Part shown: positions 1 to 11,249 of the stretch, piece after piece | Layout: every line of letters begins with the position of its first letter | Position numbering within the stretch: position 1 is the stretch's first letter | Source: Aporrectodea caliginosa | Taxonomy: Eukaryota; Annelida; Clitellata; Crassiclitellata; Lumbricidae | Assembly (NCBI GenBank): GCA_020284085.1 | Contig: JACEVL010000058.1 | Span: 1,344,501 to 1,408,500 of the forward strand | DNA length: 64,000 nt | Direction: 5' to 3' | Made by a program: the position numbers and the translations under genes | The notes under the pieces: generated by a model | The model's input: only the letters and a program-made list of their open reading frames with translations | What the model was told of the DNA's origin: nothing | Database searches by the model: none

Positions 1-132
1 TGCTGCTTTGGAGTTGTTCTATGAAATTACTATTCAAACTTGCCCTTTGAAGTGCAAGTATTCTTTGCAAAGTTAAAATGTTTTTACTGACTGATGTGTA
101 TTATGTGAAAATGAATGTTTTGCTCCAAACAG

Positions 133-3100
133 GTCTTGGCATGTGCCAATGAACTTGGTATTGAAGTCATTATACAAATATGTTTGGACTACTTGAACAA
201 CTTTGATGCGAACAATGCCATCTTGCACTACTCAATTGCTGAAAATAACAATTTAAATGACGTTCGAGACAAAGCCTTCTTCTTCATTGTTGATAATTTT
301 CCAGACGTTTCATTTACGAGACATTTTCTTTACCTACCGTTCGAAAGGATATTGAAGATTGTGTGTAACGAGAATTTATGCGTCAATACAGAGATGGATG
401 TGTTCTCTGCGGTCGTACGCTGGGTTGATTTTGACGTGAGACAAAGACTGAGTCATGGCTACCAGCTGCTGGACTGTGTCAACTTTGAGAATTTGCCACC
501 AGAGAGCCTTGTGCAGGAAGTGGAGGCTGTTGGCTGGATTATTAATAATCCAGAATGTGTAAAGAATTATCTCTACAGGGCCATGAAGTAAGGCACCAGT
601 AATTTGGTATGCTTACCTCTTTCTGCATGGCTGTAATATTCACAATAAATAAGTACCTGTAACTTTGTATTTTATTAGCAGGATTGCAACACCTGAGAAC
701 AGTTTTACATTTTAGACAGAGTAGCAGGTCAGTGAACAATGAACATAGCAATCGCTTCAGGTTATGTCATCTCGGCCAATGTTGAATCGAATCATGCACA
801 GCTTTGTGGAAAGGGAAATGCAGGCAACAAGAGTGAACAATGTACTGAACTTTACTTGTGAACATGTTTTCTCTTATAGATATTAGGGTGCTTGAGTTCC
901 TAATGCAGTTATATATGTATCTATACATACATGTACTGGATATGTGCAAAGAGGTGCTAAGAAGACTTCAGTGCACCAGAAACCAAAACAGAGAATGACT
1001 TGAAGATGATGACTGGGATTGATGCAAACTGGATGTGCAAAGGCTGAATCTGGAGGCATAGGGTGAAATGAGTGGAGAAAGACTGAAGCATGCGATCAAC
1101 ACCAATGGGTGATGTGCCCATGGACAGATAGAAGAAAGATTGGGTATATGCATGTACAGGGTTGAATATCTTTCAAATAAATGTATGGCTTTTAGACTGA
1201 TTTGACCATCTCAACCCGCTTCATTAGCTGATTCTTACACCACAAGAGAGAGATTAATGTTTGAGGGCAAGCCAAGCACCAGGAATCATGCTAGCATTCC
1301 AAGTATCATTTCAACTACCAGTATGAATTATTTTAGGGCTAGAAACTAACCCTATGAACTCCCACTCTCTTTTTGTGACAAACACTTAGAAGTGTGAAGT
1401 GCTCAGATGCATGTCAGATATTATTTTGTTCCTGTGACTTGGTCTAGGATTTCATAAATGTAGCCTACTTACGATTGGACATTGTTGCAGCTTCACTTCA
1501 GATCAGTTCCCTGGTTCCATATAAATAAGCTATAACTCTAACCTTTGATGGCTTCTGGCTATGTTTTGCTCAGGCAAACTGATGCAACATTTAATCCGTA
1601 TTACTGATGGATGCTTTGCTTCTTTACAGTATACATGTGTTTACATGTGATTTCGTTTACTAGATATAATGCCTTGAAGGGTGTCGATAGTCCATTAGCT
1701 GATGCTTACACCCCAAGAGAAAGAAGATGTTTGAAGGAAAACCAAGAACCAGAGGGATCCTCTGAATATGGATATCAAGAACCGGTATGTATTCTGGTAT
1801 ACAGTAGCTTATTTTAATGTATGTTTTAATGGACTCTGTGGTTGGACCAATGTAGGATAGAAACAAGTTGAAGAAACCCAGTCTTTCTTTCCTTTCAATG
1901 CTGATTACAAAATGCTGTTGACAGTGCTTTTCTTATTTAATAGCAACTCTAGTTGTCTTTTATTTAAATCAAGTTTTAAATTAAAATACCTATGTGGATT
2001 CCAGCATGAACTTTTAAATGTCGTAAACTCATGACAGCATGTCAAAATAGAATCTTTGCCTAAGTGACATCGTAAGATTATATAGTTTTGTTTGAAATTA
2101 ATTTCCAGCTTTTGATTTCAAACTCCGGTGTTCATGCAAATCTCTGCATGCTCAGCTATACATGAGGAAATTGGAAAATGCATGAGTAACATTTTGTTAG
2201 AAAACTTACATTGATTTATACAATCAAATTTATATTTGTTGCAATGCTTTATCAAAATTTTTGAGAGTATAGTGGACACTGTGTTGGACTGTCAAACCAG
2301 AGGTACTGAGTTCAAATCCCTTCCAAGGCAGTGAGATATTTCAAGATTTCTGATCCACTCACGTGCACCACTAGTGAAATCCTGTCCTTAAATCACTCCA
2401 CTGGCTTAAAGTACCTGACCGAATAGAATACAAAGTCCTATCGCTCACCTAAAATACACCAATATTCCCAGCCCTCCTACCTTCTCCAGCAACTCGCAAC
2501 CCAACACTTATGCTCAACCAGCTCCTCTTCAGTCCTAACACTCCTCCGCCCTTCCGTCACCTCATCGCCAAAATTTGCAAATCGCTCCTTAACCATGTAG
2601 CTGTTCTGCCTCTCTGGAACAAAATTAAGTTTATGGTAAAATTGATTTACTATAGTCATTAATTTTAGCATACTGTTTTATACTATAGGCATTAATTTTA
2701 CCATAATTAACTTAAATTATTTTGATATGTACAATACGTACATGTGTCTAAGTTGCAGAAGAAATTGTATACCTACAAGTAGATATTTTCATGTGTTATA
2801 ACACATTTAGAGTGATGGTGAACCAGCACCACCTCAGATGGACGTGGATCAATCTGGTGCACCACGAAATTCAGCTGGAAATGCAACTGGAAATGCAGCT
2901 AGAAATTCAGCTGGAAATTCAGCTAGAAATTCAGCTGGAAATGCAGCTGGAAATGCAGCTATAAATTCAGCTGGAAATTCAGCTGGAAATTCCGGAGACA
3001 GACAGCTTTCACAGCACTTCAGGCGAACGAAACGCCGTGACCACGAGGAGTTACAACCGATTCGGGGACAGGGCCAGGGTAATGAACAGCCTGATGAATA

Positions 3101-6100
3101 TGAGCCGGCGTACAAATATGGCATGGTACAGGATTATGAGCCACAGAACGGGAAGAAATCCAGTTTTGGGCAGCAGCTCCGTAATGCGCAGCAGCGCTCA
3201 TCTAACAACATCTCTGCATCAGTCCCACAACAATCTGTCTCTTCATCAGTAGATACTTTTCATCTGCCAAGTTCAGGCGTTCATCCACCATACAGAGACT
3301 TTCAGTCATTGCAGAAGAGACGAGAGCTGCTGAAACGCCAAATTTTGCATGCGAAGCAGGGTCAAAGTTCACAGGTTACAGAAACTCGTGAACATTCATC
3401 GAAGTCAGGTCGAATGTCAAACAAACGTAAAAAGAATCCACTTGGGCAAATACCACAGCAGCAGTTTCAACAGCAAGCATTTCCACTACGGTCTTCAACA
3501 CGTTTAGATGGACAGCAATTTCAAAAGAAAACACTACAGTCTTCAGCACGGTTAGATGGACAACAATTTCAAAAGCAAGCACTACAGTCTTCAGCGCGGT
3601 TAGATGGACAGCAATTTCAAAAGCAAGCACTACAGTCTTCAGCACGGTTAGATGGACAGCAATTTCAAAAGCAAGCACTACAGTCTTCAGCACGGTTAGA
3701 TGGACAGCTTCCATGCATTGTTGCTGTTGGTGGCATCGACCTTGAGAGTATTGATCCGGATACACCTGGAAAATATCTGTTCACTTATCATTCTCAGTAC
3801 AACAGATGGAGCGTGCTTACTAGTCCCATGAAGAAATATATTCATCATCATGGAGTTGGAATCCTTGACGGAATGCTGTATATTGTAGGTTAGTATCTGT
3901 GCTTATCCTTTTGGCACACAGTGGTCTGTTTGATGATTTTCATGGTCTGTTGTTATACGATTACAGGTTCAATTCTTGCGGGTGAAGTCTATATATGGCA
4001 TGTAATGACCTCGGTCAACCTGTTAAACTGCCTTTTGTGTCTCACACCAACCAACATTATTGGGTTCCAGCTTCAGCTGAGAATTGGCAAGCCTTATAAT
4101 GTACCACCCCCCGTCCCCCCCCCCCTTTGAAAGACTTTGGAATTCATTAGCGCCTATATTTTGTTGATGTGGGCTATGGAAGGTACCTTGGCATTGTAAT
4201 GCTGTTCAGTTCATCATTTGAAAGTCAATGGATGATTTTTAATTGCTTGACATTATTAATTGTCATCCCTTCTATTCTGTCATAGTAGTTTTAAACTTCT
4301 GTTTAATAGGTCTTTGGTTTTTACAGTAGAAGTTTATGGATGATGCCTTGTACTTCAGTGTTATGACAATAAAGAAGTTATAAATTTTTAAGTGTGTGCA
4401 AATGGTGTGACCATTTCATTTGATGATGGTCTGGTCAGACGTGGATTTTTCTGCATTATGAATTAATAGCTTTCTTAGGATTGGCACAAAATTATATAAA
4501 TTTTGTGCATTTTCTGAATCCAGGTGGATCAGTATATAAAAGTAATCACCCTGAGGACCTTGGAGTGGCCACAAACGAGGTTCATGTCTTTGATCCAGTT
4601 TCTCAAAACTGGTACCAAGCAGCCTCATTGATCTACTCTCGAGCATACGCTGCAGTTGTGGTCTGGAAAAATCAGATACTTGTTGTTGGTGGTGAAGACA
4701 GCGCTAAACAGTTAGTTTTTTGCAGAGTTTTCGTAAATGGAAGACTTGATATGTTGGTGCCAACTATAAATTATGGTATGTAATCTATAGATTTATATAG
4801 CACCTCTTGCAGAATAACTGTTCCAAGGCACTCTAAATTATGAAGTTGTGCTTGTGAATGCTTGTCAGCAGAAGCAGGCATTGCAAGTATTATTTAGCCA
4901 CAAATGAACAGCTATAACTGCATACCATATAGTAATGTATGATACTTCAACACCAACAACATTTCGGCCTCATCCAGCTTCCTCCCACCATCCATTTCGC
5001 TCCTCCAATAGACTTGACCTCTTGGTTCCCCATACTAGAACTGCTATTGCTCAATCTCGATCATTTGCTTCAATTGATTCTTCTCTTTGGAATGCGCTTT
5101 CTCCTTCTGTTTGCTCTACAATTCTATCTCTTCTTCCTTCACTTTCTTAAAACCTGCTTCTTCTCGCGGGGCCTTGCGCACTGGGAGTGCTTCTGAAGAT
5201 TCACCCTACTAGAGTAGAGGTGCTTTACAAATGCTTAAATACAATACAATATTACAAAAGGTTACTAGACTTTTTATAGAGCACATACTACTAGGACTCC
5301 TTCAAAATTGAGCCTAGCCAGACCAAATTTTATAGCGTTCATTATGACTGCCAAGTGCATTCACATTCAGGTGTGGTGCATACTGAAAGTACTTCTGAGA
5401 TGCTTCTATGTGCCAGCTTATGCTGCATAACTGTGCGATTGCATAACATGACCAAATAAGGATTGTAAACGTGACTTTTATTCGATTTTGTTGAGGGCTG
5501 AGTCCTAGGGCTGTTTCTTGCACCAACATTGATTATTTATTATGCTTTTATTAAGCACCACTATCGAATGACCATGCATCAACAATAATAGCGAGTGAAG
5601 GACTTGCTCAAGATCCTTACTTGCAAACCGTTTGGGGAAAGCTCAAACCTCCATGTGATAAGGCAAGCACTCTGACCAATTGACTATGCAACCAACATTG
5701 GTTACCCTGCTTCTTTTCGGTCTTAGTGCTCGTAATGCAGTCTTGTATTTTTTTGTTTTTGACTGATCAGATGGACTGTTGTTAATTAAGATGGTTAACA
5801 TTACGAAGTTATCAAATTGCTTTGGATCGATACAGGACAAGATTAAGGCATAGGCAAAAAACATCTAAATTAAATTGCATCAGATATATGAGAAATTCAA
5901 ATCGTAGTCAAATCACAGGCATCTCTTCGTTTGCAACGTTGCAATTGATCCAGGTCATTGATTGCTAAAGCGAGTATCTTGAATACAGGGTTTTATTGCC
6001 GAAGCCAGAGGCATACATTTGGCCTAGAAATCGTAATCGTAATCGAACATTTATATGGCGCCACTCAAAACAGAGGCGCTCCCGACCCGGGCCAGTGTCT

Positions 6101-9100
6101 TCATTGGTAAAGAGAGGTTTTCAGACGCTGACGGAACTGGTCAAAAGAAATAGAGAAAAAGTCAGTCCTGAGGGACTGAGGTAACTGTTTTCAGCTAATG
6201 GGACCAACAAGGCGAAAGTGGTGGGTACCAAACTTCGCATCATTTCTCCTTTGCGACTCTTACATCCATAGTTATAAAAGAGTCGTTTTCACGCCATGCC
6301 TAAATTAACAACAACAACGACAATAATGACGATCAATTGATGATGATGATGCTTGGTAATTGTTTTGAGTCTTGAAGGCTCAAATGTAGACCAAATGTAG
6401 GGACTGAGGTAACTGTTTTCAGCTAATGGGACCAACAAGGCGAAAGTGGTGGGTACCAAACTTCGCATCATTTCTCCTTCGCGAGTCTTACATCCATACA
6501 AAAGAATAGAAAATAATAATTGGCATTGCTTCTGCTGGGTACGAAAGCGGGCTCTATGTTACCGTCTAGTCCAAAAAGTGGGGGGGGGGCACAGGTAACC
6601 TTTGCACCTCTGAAAATTGCGCATATGGCGAAAGATTACCCGTACTTCACCAACGATGTTGATTGCTACGTTTGAACTGTAGATTTACAATTTCTTTAAA
6701 AGGGTAATCGTAGCTGCATGAATAAAAATGCAAATTGTATTGTATTGTATTTGAACACTTGTTATAGCGCCCCTTCCAGATTCCTATTCAGAGGCGCTCC
6801 CGACTACTGCGCGAACGCTGAATCGGAGTTTCACGCCGAAGCGCATGAGCAATTGCGAGTGAAGGACTTGCCCATGCAGGGTCCCTACGCGGCGACTTTT
6901 TGAGGCGGATTCGAACCCGCAACCCTCCAGCTGCAAGGCACCGAACATACCCCTAAACCACCGCGCCCCAGTTGTATTGTGATGTGTTGTATTGTGTGTT
7001 GTATTGTGTTGTGTTGCAAATGTGCTGGTTTAATGATTATGTTGCCCTATTCTGCTCTCGGCTTTTATTCCACCATGCTACACACTTGGCATGGTGCATA
7101 AAGTTGGTCATTTATCATTTTAGCGTTCTTTGTTATGTACGTATTATAACATCATTTCATCATTTTATATACATGGAATTTTTATACCAATGTCCATGAT
7201 AACTGTCGTCAATCCAACTTCTATTTATGCAAGTCTTATTTTCATCAGTCCAACTTCTAATTTCACAAGAAACTATTTTCACCAATCCAACTTCTATTTA
7301 GGCTAAGCAAGAATTCTTTGCATCAATCCAACTTCTATTAAGCAAGAATTATTTTCATCAATCCAACTACTATTTAAGCAAGAATTACAATAGGCGAATA
7401 ATTTAGAATGCTAAAACGATAAATTACCCATAAAGTTACTATGAGTGAATTTTGTAGAAATTATATTACACCTGGATTACTTATACCATTGGGGGAGGGG
7501 GCAAAGATCCTTGTGTGGCTGCAGGAGCGCTGGACACGTAATGTTTGATTTTGAAGCCTGGTTAATCGCCAGTTCATTTGTCTCTGCTTTGCTCCCCCAA
7601 CGTACCCAATGTATACACCACTACTGTAAAGCGGGTACTGGTCATTCAAGGTGTAAGATAGCTGTAGAAAAAAGGAATGACTTGTTTGTTGTTTCCAAGA
7701 GTTTCAATTTATATGCTTGGCTATGTTCAACCAGGAAATTGGACACAATCGAGTGCTATGACCCTGTGGCCAACAACTGGGCTGTCATTACCCAGATGCC
7801 AGGTGGCGCCAAAGTCGGGGCCTCTGCAGCCGTGCTCTTAGACTGCTTATTCGTGGTTGGTGGCTACAACAAGGACAGGGAGTATGGCGCAGTTCTTGGT
7901 GATGTCGAATGCTACGATCTGCTGAGCCAAAGTTAAGATATTTTATATTTTCCAAATCATGCTATGCTCCATTGTGAGAAATTCAAATCATTCCGTACAT
8001 AAATCAGATTTATAAAACTTCATTCAGCAGCCTATCAAAATGTTATGTAAGCCTATTGACTTTGATATTGTTAGCAATTAACGTTAATAATGCCATATCA
8101 CATGTTTGATTTTCCTATTGGTTTAAGATAAATCAAAAAGTTATTTTGCTTATGTCTTCTCTCCTCTGGCCTTTCATCTCCCACTTCCTTTTCCTCTCCC
8201 TCTCCCATTTCTCTATCTTTTAAGTTCTGTCTCCATCCCTACCCGTTCCATCACATCCCAATCTCTCCCTCTCCGTATCTCCTTAGCTACGAGCGCCAAA
8301 ACAATTGAAACAATATGTATATTATTCGCCAGATAGCAAGCACTAGGCCACAAAAGGAATTGCCAAAACTTTTCTCATATGCCAGACTGCATGTGCCTGT
8401 ACCTCTATATACTTGTCAAAGATTATTATTTATTATTATTATGCAAATGTTGCTGATCATGTTAATTCCAGTATCTGTTATTTCCTTTTAGCTCTCAGGA
8501 GAGAATTATTGGCGTAATCAGAACCAATAATTGAGTAGTAAATGAACTTAATTATTTTTATAGGTGGACGATTTTGGCACCGCTTAAGATTCCTCGCTGT
8601 CATGCTTCACTTATTGAAGTTAAGAGACGACTGTTTTTGATTGGTGGACGAACGGCTGAAACCAAGCGAGGCGTAAAAAGTCTTAGCTTTGTTGAGGAAT
8701 ATGACTCCAGCGATGACACTTGGAGACGAATTGCAAACATGGAAACCCCGCGTCATGATGCGGGATGTACAGCAGTTGGTCAGTAGGCTCAGCTTCACAT
8801 TGATTTAATACAAATAAAAATTTTTTTGTTCGAATACTCTTGTTCGTTTAGCTTATTCATGATATTTGCATTGCCATTATTTTGCCATCCGACTCATTGT
8901 AATAGGCCTATGTAATTATTTGGTATCATCTCTGAAAACCAGTAGATTTTGATACCGCCATGAAATGGCACTACAAGTACAGAAATAACGTGTGTACATG
9001 TACGCAGCCGTGCTCTGCACACATTGTATTCTTTCTTCGTTTCAGGTTCCTTGATCTATATCATAGGAGGAATGAGAAGTCCAAATCCCAATTGTCTTCA

Positions 9101-9206
9101 GTCAGTCGAGTGCTTCAACATTGCCACTGGTACGTGGGTGAAAGGAGTGGAGGATTTCCCACATCCGGTGGCAGGCATTGCATGCTCTGTCATGGCATGC
9201 ACCTAA
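133..9206 (+). CDS. Kelch-like (BTB-BACK-Kelch) protein, 5' end outside window
   Basis: Exons 133-587, 1664-1784, 2811-3888, 4524-4710, 7735-7931, 8564-8778 and 9046-9206, stop TAA 9204-9206. KLHL proteins are usually substrate adaptors of Cullin-3 ubiquitin ligases. Exon 1 starts after the acceptor AG at 131-132 and encodes the end of BTB plus the BACK helices (ACANELGI..., ...VFSAVVRWV...). Exons 3-7 encode about six Kelch blades with VGG/IGG strand ends and paired Tyr/Trp (FDPVSQNWY, CYDPVANNWA, EYDSSDDTWR, CFNIATGTWV). Exon 3 also carries a low-complexity linker of about 290 residues, so the in-window protein already has about 804 residues, whereas whole KLHL proteins usually have about 570-620. 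Phases agree at every junction except exon 5 to 6, which is one base out with canonical GT-AG splicing. The ATG at 115 is intronic. Family assignment is firm; orthology is not determined. Confidence 0.85.
588..1663 (+). other. intron after the BACK exon of the Kelch gene
   Basis: Donor GTAAGG at 588 and acceptor CTAG ending at 1663. It contains a decayed copy of the following exon at 1221-1283 and otherwise no gene or element that I recognise. Confidence 0.7.
1221..1283 (+). pseudogene. decayed duplicate of Kelch-gene exon 1664-1784
   Basis: About 62 bases match 1692-1754 of the functional exon at roughly 80 percent (CATTAGCTGATTCTTACACC against CATTAGCTGATGCTTACACC). One inserted base shifts the frame in the middle of the match, and the bases before it show no good acceptor. 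It looks like an old tandem exon duplication that lost coding capacity. Confidence 0.6.
2380..2630 (+). mobile_element. LINE remnant, C-terminal reverse transcriptase tail
   Basis: With frame changes it translates to VLKSLHWLKVPDRIEYKVLSL, then LLRPSVTS and FANRS, matching the better-preserved minus-strand LINE fragment at 48545-49180 (VLKSLHWLTIPERI, LLRPSVTSLLKFANRY). In-frame stops and frameshifts show it is dead. It sits in the intron between 1785 and 2810. A tRNA-like stretch with a box-B-like GAGTTCAAATCC lies just upstream near 2310. Confidence 0.6.
2868..2999 (+). repeat. coding 12-bp repeat (Asn-Ser/Ala-Ala-Gly tetrapeptide)
   Basis: About eleven units of a tetrapeptide N-[S/A]-[A/T]-[G/R/I] start exon 3 of the Kelch gene, directly before a basic stretch (RRTKRRD). 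The region looks disordered and is not part of the usual KLHL architecture. The reverse strand is also open, but only because of the repeat. Confidence 0.85.
3459..3704 (+). repeat. coding minisatellite, 48-bp unit (16 residues)
   Basis: One divergent 54-bp unit (3459-3512) is followed by four 48-bp units at 3513, 3561, 3609 and 3657, encoding QQFQKQALQSSARLDG with few changes. The array ends immediately before the first Kelch strand (LPCIVAVGG). The unit length is a multiple of three, so changes in copy number keep the frame. Confidence 0.9.
4960..5252 (+). mobile_element. LINE 3' end (L2/CR1-like), truncated
   Basis: Translates to the typical C-terminal tail of CR1/L2-type reverse transcriptases: RSSNRLDLLVPHTRTAIAQS, then SFASIDSSLWNALSPSV and a short cysteine-rich end. 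The 3' terminus is GCTTTACAAATGCTTAAAT followed by an ACAAT-type tail. The minus-strand LINE ending near 35505 carries the same tail (NRLDLLVP, SLWNALSPSVRS). Confidence 0.8.
6028..6090 (-). mobile_element. retroposon 3' tail fragment
   Basis: On the minus strand it reads GGGAGCGCCTCTG, then GGCGCCATATAAATGTTCGATT and a GATTAC-type tail. This matches the 3' ends of the window's SINEs and of the LINE at 30575-31365. Confidence 0.5.
6172..6498 (+). repeat. pair of near-identical 99-bp direct repeats
   Basis: The block starting GGGACTGAGGTAACTG and ending CTTACATCCAT occurs at 6172-6270 and again at 6400-6498 with only a few differences. The spacer of about 129 bp contains short ACAACA and GATGAT runs. 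The class of element is unknown. Confidence 0.85.
6734..6970 (-). mobile_element. tRNA-derived SINE
   Basis: The minus strand starts TGGGGCGCGGTGGTTTAGGG (box-A-like), has GGGTTCGAATCCGCC (box B), then a body and a tail AAGGGGCGCTATAACAAGTG, ending in an ATACA-type run. A plus-strand relative is at 35233-35460. Box B fits an RNA polymerase III promoter. Confidence 0.85.
7208..7388 (+). repeat. short tandem repeat array, unit about 40 bp
   Basis: About five degenerate units contain CAATCCAACTTCTATT followed by AAGCAAGAATTATTTTCAT. No coding potential. Confidence 0.7.
7932..8563 (+). other. intron of the Kelch gene with a non-matching donor
   Basis: The nearest donor is GTTAAG at 7932 and the acceptor is ATAG ending at 8563. 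Using them shifts the frame of the next exon by one base. The intron holds a pyrimidine-rich stretch near 8155-8285 and nothing else recognisable. Confidence 0.6.
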
Positions 9207-9210
9207 TAAA
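9205..9210 (+). terminator. polyadenylation signal overlapping the Kelch stop codon
   Basis: AATAAA overlaps the stop codon TAA at 9204-9206. If used, the 3' untranslated region would be very short. No equally clear hexamer follows closely. Confidence 0.4.
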
Positions 9211-10135
9211 AAGTCTTCAGTCTTCTGATCGTCTGGATTGACTGGTCTACCTATAGCTGCACATTACGACCATATTACAGAGACATATGAAACAAAACTA
9301 CATTTTTCAATGTGGAAAACAGTCTGTCGAGACCTTTTATGTAATTCGCAAAATCTAGCATGTATATAGCAAAACATAGTATCATGTACAATATGCAGTT
9401 CTAATTAGCTTCTGTTTCAGCAAGAATTTAGTGCTAGTTAATTCACTTTATAAAAACACTGCACAAACCTTCTCAGAACTCTGTAAACCGTAGAATATAG
9501 ATATGATATCCTATGCTGTGATATTGTACTATCCTAATGTGATATGAAAGACAACAAATACCTCTGAATTTCTTTGTTTACATTGCATACATTAGTGCAA
9601 TATATTAGGAGGTTGCCAATTTAAGGACGTCCACAAAGGGAGGAGTCACCTATTGTGGACGAACAAGGGAGGGCTACTAGTATTCCAAATGTGGACATCC
9701 ACACCTAAATTAGTTATTTCAGGACAGGATGGTCAGATCAACAAAGTAGCCGATCTGCTAGATCTTAGTACTCCGCTGTGATACACCAAAGCTTAAGTTA
9801 AAAGCATTTTAGTTCGAAGAAAGACGCGATTAATCCGATTATATCGGCTATTTTATAGGGCCTACTGTGTGGTTGGAAGCAATTTTAAGTGAGTAAATGA
9901 ATAAGTAGCTTGACCTGGTTACTCTCATTTATATTTAATTCGGCCGGGATTCTCAGTCGGGTTATGAATTTGACTGGTTTCCCTTGAAACGACTGCTGGG
10001 CTTTGTACATTATCTGCTCTGTAGAAGCCATTAGATCATTATAAATAGCCTAAAGCCTTACAATTCTCACAGTCTCAGTTTTATGCTGTAGGCTCTTCTA
10101 ACGATCACCAGGTCCACCTATTATAATAGCGCTTC
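9211..10135. other. intergenic region, nothing identified
   Basis: AT-rich DNA between the Kelch gene and the upstream repeats of the propeller array. A few GTGGAC-containing inverted words occur near 9625-9705. No gene or element recognised. Confidence 0.6.
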
Positions 10136-10212
10136 GATATTTAGGCCTAATATTCGCATTGACGTTAGCCTATTTAGGCCTACCTCGTGAGTCACATGCA
10201 GATTAGCCTAAG

Positions 10213-10560
10213 AAACATTGATCCAGTTGAATTTGCTTGCTGTGAAATATCCAATGACTGATTATTTTAGAAACAATACAGATAAAACGATATAACGGAA
10301 CGCCCCTAAACGAAGTTCAGAAGTTCATTACTCCACACGAGGGTCCAGTTCAGTGGTCCAGATGCATTTGCTTGCTGTGCATGCTAGGCCTATATCCAAT
10401 GACTGATTATTTTAAGAACATCAATTGATAGGCCTACCATAGAACAGAATAACCCTAAACAGAGTTCAGAAGTTCGTTGCTCGACATAAGAGTCCAGTTC
10501 ATTGGTCCAGATTAATTGGTTTCTGTCAAATATCCAATGACCGATAATTAATTCTTTAAG
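10213..10560 (+). repeat. degenerate tandem repeat, unit about 145 bp
   Basis: Three units contain TGCTGTGAAATATCCAATGA, then GATTATTTTA and CCTAAAC, then GAGTTCAGAAGTTC and GGTCCAG. Single or partial units recur at 26455-26610 and 28300-28500, so the block belongs to the 5' flank repeated along the array. Confidence 0.7.
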
Positions 10561-10631
10561 AAGTTCAGGCACAAGCGTATGCCATCAGCTGTTTATCGTA
10601 CAATGGCCTATATAAGTTGCAGGGCTTCTAC

Positions 10632-10698
10632 GCCCTCCTTCTTTATCCAGGTTTTGGACTGGCAGTGCCAGTCCCAAGCCTGGATAAAGGAGGAGGGC
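10632..10698. repeat. 67-bp near-perfect hairpin
   Basis: GCCCTCCT...TTTATCCAGG...TTGGACTGGCA pairs with TGCCAGTCC...CCTGGATAAA...AGGAGGGC with almost no loop. It stands in AT-rich DNA and precedes a GC-rich block. Confidence 0.8.
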
Positions 10699-10825
10699 AA
10701 CGCTGATGATTTTTTTAATAATAGGGTCGTTAAACTGCAACCTACTACCCCTGTATAGCGTACTGGAGGCCTACCTACATTTCCACATAATTATAGGCTA
10801 TATATATATATACACAATTTACACA

Positions 10826-11240
10826 ATGCCTCCTCAAAGTCCGACTCACACCTCAACGTGCTGAGGGGGTGGCAACAGTCAGTAGGGGAGTGCCTGCTGA
10901 GGCTATGCCATCAGTGGTGAAGGTCTTGGCTGAAGTACCACCTTCGGGCGCTACGCGAGGTGGAGTCCAGGCTAAGCAGGAACCCTGAAAAAGCTAAACG
11001 TGGGCGGCATCGCCGCCTTTGATACCACATGTGGATATCAGAGCCAGTCCTAAGCCTGGAACATTTTGCGAAGGTCGAACGGATGGGTGCAGATACTCCG
11101 TTCGTAAAGAAAAATACGAATGAAATCCAATGCAAGCATTGGACTCCTAAAGGGCCTCGGCCCATGGATCCGATGCAAGCGTTGGACACCGTGGCCTTCG
11201 GCCCATGGATCCTGATGATGATGATGATATATACAATAAA
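10826..11240 (+). mobile_element. GC-rich retroposon-like block, unclassified
   Basis: This block is more GC-rich than its surroundings. It contains two tandem units of about 45 bp (ATGCAAGC[A/G]TTGGAC..., each ending GGCCCATGGATCC) and a GATGATGATGAT tail, as at some LINE 3' ends. The word GCCAGTCC..AAGCCTGGA is shared with the hairpin at 10632-10698. No clear protein match. Confidence 0.4.
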
Positions 11241-11249
11241 GTAACAATA

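Larger units (their letters stand above)
4711..7734 (+). other. 3-kb intron of the Kelch gene filled with retroposon debris
   Basis: Donor GTTAGT at 4711, acceptor CCAG ending at 7734. Recognisable contents are a LINE 3' end (4960-5252), a retroposon tail (6028-6090), a duplicated 99-bp block (6172-6270 and 6400-6498), a tRNA-derived SINE (6734-6970) and short tandem repeats (7208-7388). I see nothing recognisable in 5260-6000 or 6500-6730. Confidence 0.7.

Noticed and set aside
115..132. ATG at 115 as the start of the Kelch-like gene
   Set aside because: Lies before the acceptor AG at 131-132, and the following sequence is mid-BTB/BACK, so the true start is outside the window.
3459..3704. 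Regularly repeated 48-bp units resembling a CRISPR-like pattern
   Set aside because: Units are contiguous without spacers, in frame, and inside a coding exon of an animal gene.
7445..7734. N-terminal part of the open frame leading into the Kelch exon at 7735
   Set aside because: Intronic: the acceptor at 7733-7734 keeps the phase with the previous exon, and Kelch homology starts only there.
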